A stretch of DNA of 9,426 nucleotides, from NCBI GenBank assembly GCA_024645065.1, contig JAHEGP010000115.1, positions 1-9,426 of the forward strand, written 5' to 3'. The number at the start of each line of letters is the position of its first letter. Position 1 is the first letter of the stretch. Origin of the DNA: Cellvibrionales bacterium (GTDB taxonomy: Bacteria > Pseudomonadota > Gammaproteobacteria > Pseudomonadales > JAHEGP01). The notes below the pieces were generated by a model. The model ran no database searches. It worked only from the letters and a program-made list of their open reading frames with translations, and was not told where the DNA came from. Below, piece by piece: positions 7,771 through 9,426 of the stretch. Made by a program: the position numbers and the translations under genes.

Positions 7771-8039
7771 CTAGTACTCTTTCCAGGTGATATTGTCGCA
7801 TGCAGAGCTTACCAGATGATTCAAGTCAAGGCGTAGCCTGCAGGAAATGGCGCGCCCTTTTCAAAGGCTGCAACGATGGATTGGAGCATCTGGTAAGCTC
7901 CCTCCGGGCGGACCGGGAAGCGGTCGCCCGCGTTGTTGCGCCTCTTGGTAAGGACGCGCCATTGCCGGCGAGGCACGCCTGGCGCTCAACCGCTTCCCGA
8001 TCCGCTGAATACGGCAATATCACCCTGAAAGAGTACTAG
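7771..8039. mobile_element. 269-bp palindromic MITE-like element with 25-bp terminal inverted repeats
   Basis: The first 25 bases (7771-7795, beginning CTAGTACTCTTTC) match the reverse complement of the last 25 (8015-8039) at 23 positions. The match continues inward with scattered mismatches for about 15 bases. Inside, AATGGCGCG (7846-7854) pairs with CGCGCCATT (7955-7963), in register with the terminal arms. GAGCTTACCAGATG (7805-7818) pairs perfectly with CATCTGGTAAGCTC (7887-7900). A GC hairpin pairs CGGGCGGACCG with CGGTCGCCCG (about 7905-7930). The self-complementary CTAG at both tips could be a 4-base target duplication or part of the repeat. No transposase is encoded. Short frames inside, on both strands, are by-products of the palindrome. 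It looks like a non-autonomous transposable or palindromic repeat, inserted between divergent genes. Confidence 0.8.
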
Positions 8040-8145
8040 TGTAACACCCGAAATCAGCGCCGCCACAGTACCCCGCCCACTGGACCTGAAACGACTTGCA
8101 CGCAGAGGAAAGTATGGTTGGAAACGGCTACTATGGGGCCGCAGC
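8040..8145 (+). other. Upstream region of the hydrolase gene, no clear promoter
   Basis: This stretch separates the palindromic element from the hydrolase ribosome binding site. TACTAT (8129-8134) followed by GGGGCC is a possible -10 box with a GC-rich discriminator, but no -35 box stands at the right distance. I see no gene here. Confidence 0.3.
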
Positions 8146-8150
8146 GAGGA
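8146..8150 (+). promoter_or_regulatory. Ribosome binding site that decides the hydrolase start
   Basis: GAGGA lies 9 nt before the ATG at 8160. The longer in-frame starts (TTG at 8118 and ATG at 8133) have no comparable site, and their extra residues do not match the family N-terminus. Confidence 0.65.
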
Positions 8151-8159
8151 ACCGACAGC

Positions 8160-9032
8160 ATGGATATTCAACAATGGCAGGCCCTGGGCAACATGCAGAC
8201 ACTAAAGGGTTTTCCCATTTTTACCCGGGTAGAGCCTGACAATGGCAAGCCTCCCTTGCTATTGCTGCACGGCTACCCCACCGCCTGCTGGGACTTCGAG
8301 CGGATTTGGCCCGTCCTCTCCCAGCGCTTTCGCCTGGTCAGCTGCGACATGCTGGGCTTCGGTTTTTCGGCCAAACCGGCCACCCACGATTACAGCATCC
8401 ACCAACAGGCCGACATTTTCGAGGCTCTGGTCAGCCATGTGGGCCTGGACGAATACCATGTTCTGGCACACGACTACGGGGATAGCGTGGCCCAGGAGTT
8501 GCTGGCGCGCCAGAATAGTAAAGAAGGAGTCGGCACCTGCCTGTCGATGTGCTTCCTCAATGGGGGTCTTTTTCCTGAAACCCATCACGCATTGAACGTG
8601 CAAAAGCTGCTGTTGGGCCCGCTGGGCAAGTGGATATGTCGTTTCTCTGGCCAGGGCAGCTTCAATCGCAGCATCAGCCGGGTTTTTGGTGCCCAAACCA
8701 GGCCCGATGCTGACACCCTCGACCAGTTCTGGCGGTTGGTATGCTACAACAATGGCAACAGGGTGCTGTACCGGCTTATCAATTATATGCGCGACCGCGT
8801 CGAGCATCGCGAGCGCTGGGTCTCAGCACTGCAACAAAGCCGCATGCCCACCGCCGTGATAAACGGTAGTGCCGACCCTGTGAGTGGAACCCACATGGTG
8901 GCGCGCTACCAGCAGTTGGAATGTCGACTTGATTACCTGGCGGAATTACCCCGAATCGGCCACTGGCCGCAGCTCGAGGCAGCGGACGAAGTGTGCAGCC
9001 ATTACCAGGCATTTATTCAGAGCGCGATGTGA
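8160..9032 (+). CDS. MEST/PEG1-like alpha/beta hydrolase with Asp nucleophile
   Basis: This is a 290-residue alpha/beta-hydrolase fold protein. Landmarks are the oxyanion-hole HGYP (37-40), FDCDMLGFG-type strand residues (SCDMLGFGFSAKP, 61-73), and the nucleophile elbow HDYGD with Asp105. The acid is Asp239 in GSADP and the base is His268 in IGHWPQLE. The segments FLNGGLFPETHHALNVQKLL and RERWVSALQQSRMP match the MEST (mesoderm-specific transcript) branch near epoxide hydrolases. The activity of that branch is not established, so only a general hydrolase role can be claimed. The residue after the nucleophile is Tyr, not the Trp used by haloalkane dehalogenases to hold halide. No signal peptide is present. 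The gene is followed at about 30 bases by a hairpin whose U-tract lies on the other strand, so it has no terminator of its own that I can see. Confidence 0.85.
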   Translation: MDIQQWQALGNMQTLKGFPIFTRVEPDNGKPPLLLLHGYPTACWDFERIWPVLSQRFRLVSCDMLGFGFSAKPATHDYSIHQQADIFEALVSHVGLDEYHVLAHDYGDSVAQELLARQNSKEGVGTCLSMCFLNGGLFPETHHALNVQKLLLGPLGKWICRFSGQGSFNRSISRVFGAQTRPDADTLDQFWRLVCYNNGNRVLYRLINYMRDRVEHRERWVSALQQSRMPTAVINGSADPVSGTHMVARYQQLECRLDYLAELPRIGHWPQLEAADEVCSHYQAFIQSAM

Positions 9033-9054
9033 CACGATAGTATTCAAGCTTTCC

Positions 9055-9083
9055 AAATAAAAAGGCCCGGTATCTACCGGGCC
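9055..9083 (-). terminator. Rho-independent terminator acting on minus-strand transcripts
   Basis: GGCCCGGTA (9064-9072) pairs perfectly with TACCGGGCC (9075-9083). Read on the minus strand, the stem is followed at once by TTTTTATTT (the A-run at 9055-9063). On the plus strand no T-run follows. It therefore terminates transcription coming from the right edge, but no intact minus-strand gene is present between here and the edge. Confidence 0.8.
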
Positions 9084-9087
9084 AGGG

Positions 9088-9111
9088 TATCTGAAATACG
9101 AGTTTCAGATA
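9088..9111. other. Perfect 9-bp hairpin next to the terminator
   Basis: TATCTGAAA (9088-9096) pairs with TTTCAGATA (9103-9111) around TACGAG. It has no U-tract on either strand. It lies just ahead of the minus-strand terminator and may be part of the same 3' untranslated region. Confidence 0.6.
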
Positions 9112-9158
9112 AGAGGGGTATTAGTTAGTCCACGGTGATCGATAAAAGTTTCATCGCT

Positions 9159-9322
9159 AGGAGTCTGTCGGACTTGGGGGTTCGTAGCGAGGCGAGTGGG
9201 AAAGCGAGTACATTTTGACGCGATTTTGAGGCGCATAGTGGGGCTATGTAACGAGAAATCGCGTCAAAATGGGCCGGTGTCCCGCCGCCGCAGTAGAATC
9301 AGTCTAAGTCCGACAGACTCCT
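9159..9322. mobile_element. 164-bp palindromic MITE-like element with 17-bp perfect terminal inverted repeats
   Basis: AGGAGTCTGTCGGACTT (9159-9175) is exactly complementary to 9306-9322. A second perfect pairing lies inside: CATTTTGACGCGATTT (9211-9226) with 9256-9271. The apex pairs CATAG (9234-9238) with CTATG (9244-9248) around TGGGG. The whole element can fold as one long imperfect hairpin. It has no transposase and no sequence in common with the 7771-8039 element. On the minus strand a frame runs open through most of it, typical of repeats that get fused to short hypothetical proteins. I see no clear target-site duplication. Confidence 0.8.
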
Positions 9323-9426
9323 GATATGTTGTGACCTGTCAAACGATACCATTATTCTTTCATGTTTTTTCTCTTCATAAGCCCTTGGGGCAGAACAGAG
9401 GCAGCGCTAAACGACGGTTGATCAAT
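9323..9426. other. Right edge, no recognisable gene
   Basis: This is an AT-richer stretch with a T-run (CATGTTTTTTCTC near 9361-9373). On the minus strand a frame is open from the edge for 24 codons to a TAA near 9350, too short to judge whether it is the end of a gene. I cannot assign any feature here. Confidence 0.4.

Noticed and set aside
7800..8039. Short frames on both strands (79 and 65 residues) between the dehalogenase and hydrolase genes
   Set aside because: Both lie inside the palindromic element, and their sequences are explained by its inverted repeats. Neither has a credible ribosome binding site.
8118..8159. Upstream TTG start for the alpha/beta hydrolase
   Set aside because: The GAGGA site fits ATG 8160, and the extra 14 residues do not resemble the family.
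8160..9032. Haloalkane dehalogenase call for the hydrolase
   Set aside because: The halide-binding Trp after the nucleophile is replaced by Tyr, and the downstream segments match the MEST branch better.

Overview
The window looks like chromosomal DNA from a free-living, probably marine, gammaproteobacterium. The base composition is fairly GC-rich by eye. The gene set fits this: an OprP-type porin ending in an aromatic residue, an AmpG-type permease, a lipobox lipoprotein, a bacterial TrmY homologue and a DUF6435 small protein. A Halieaceae or Cellvibrionales-like host is my best guess from protein style only. I see no rRNA, tRNA, CRISPR array, transposase gene or phage gene.

Layout, left to right. 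Positions 1-444 hold the C-terminal end of a Pro-rich, fibronectin-III-domain protein whose start lies outside the window. Positions 668-841 hold a 57-residue DUF6435 protein behind a strong ribosome binding site. Positions 1029-1625 hold a SPOUT methyltransferase of the TrmY family. Positions 1765-4422 encode an 885-residue outer-membrane protein. It has a signal peptide, about 455 residues of acidic Pro/Ala/Glu/Asp-rich tail with tandem 72-residue repeats, and a roughly 400-residue phosphate-selective-porin barrel. Positions 4593-5888 encode an AmpG/PAT-type 12-helix permease. A sigma-70-like promoter then precedes a 98-residue lipoprotein (6027-6323), followed by a 186-residue membrane protein of unknown function (6406-6966).

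From 7045 the gene order changes. A type II (S)-2-haloacid dehalogenase on the minus strand (7045-7734) is divergent from a MEST/PEG1-like alpha/beta hydrolase on the plus strand (8160-9032). Between them is a 269-bp palindromic element (7771-8039) with 25-bp near-perfect terminal inverted repeats and several nested internal pairings. Downstream of the hydrolase is a minus-strand rho-independent terminator, a second hairpin, and a second palindromic element of a different sequence (9159-9322). Both elements look like non-autonomous mobile or palindromic repeats.

The genes do not form one obvious pathway. Porin, permease and lipoprotein all concern the cell envelope, TrmY is an RNA-modification gene, and the divergent hydrolases are single metabolic enzymes. 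The most distinctive features are the repeat-bearing acidic extension on the porin and the two unrelated palindromic elements.
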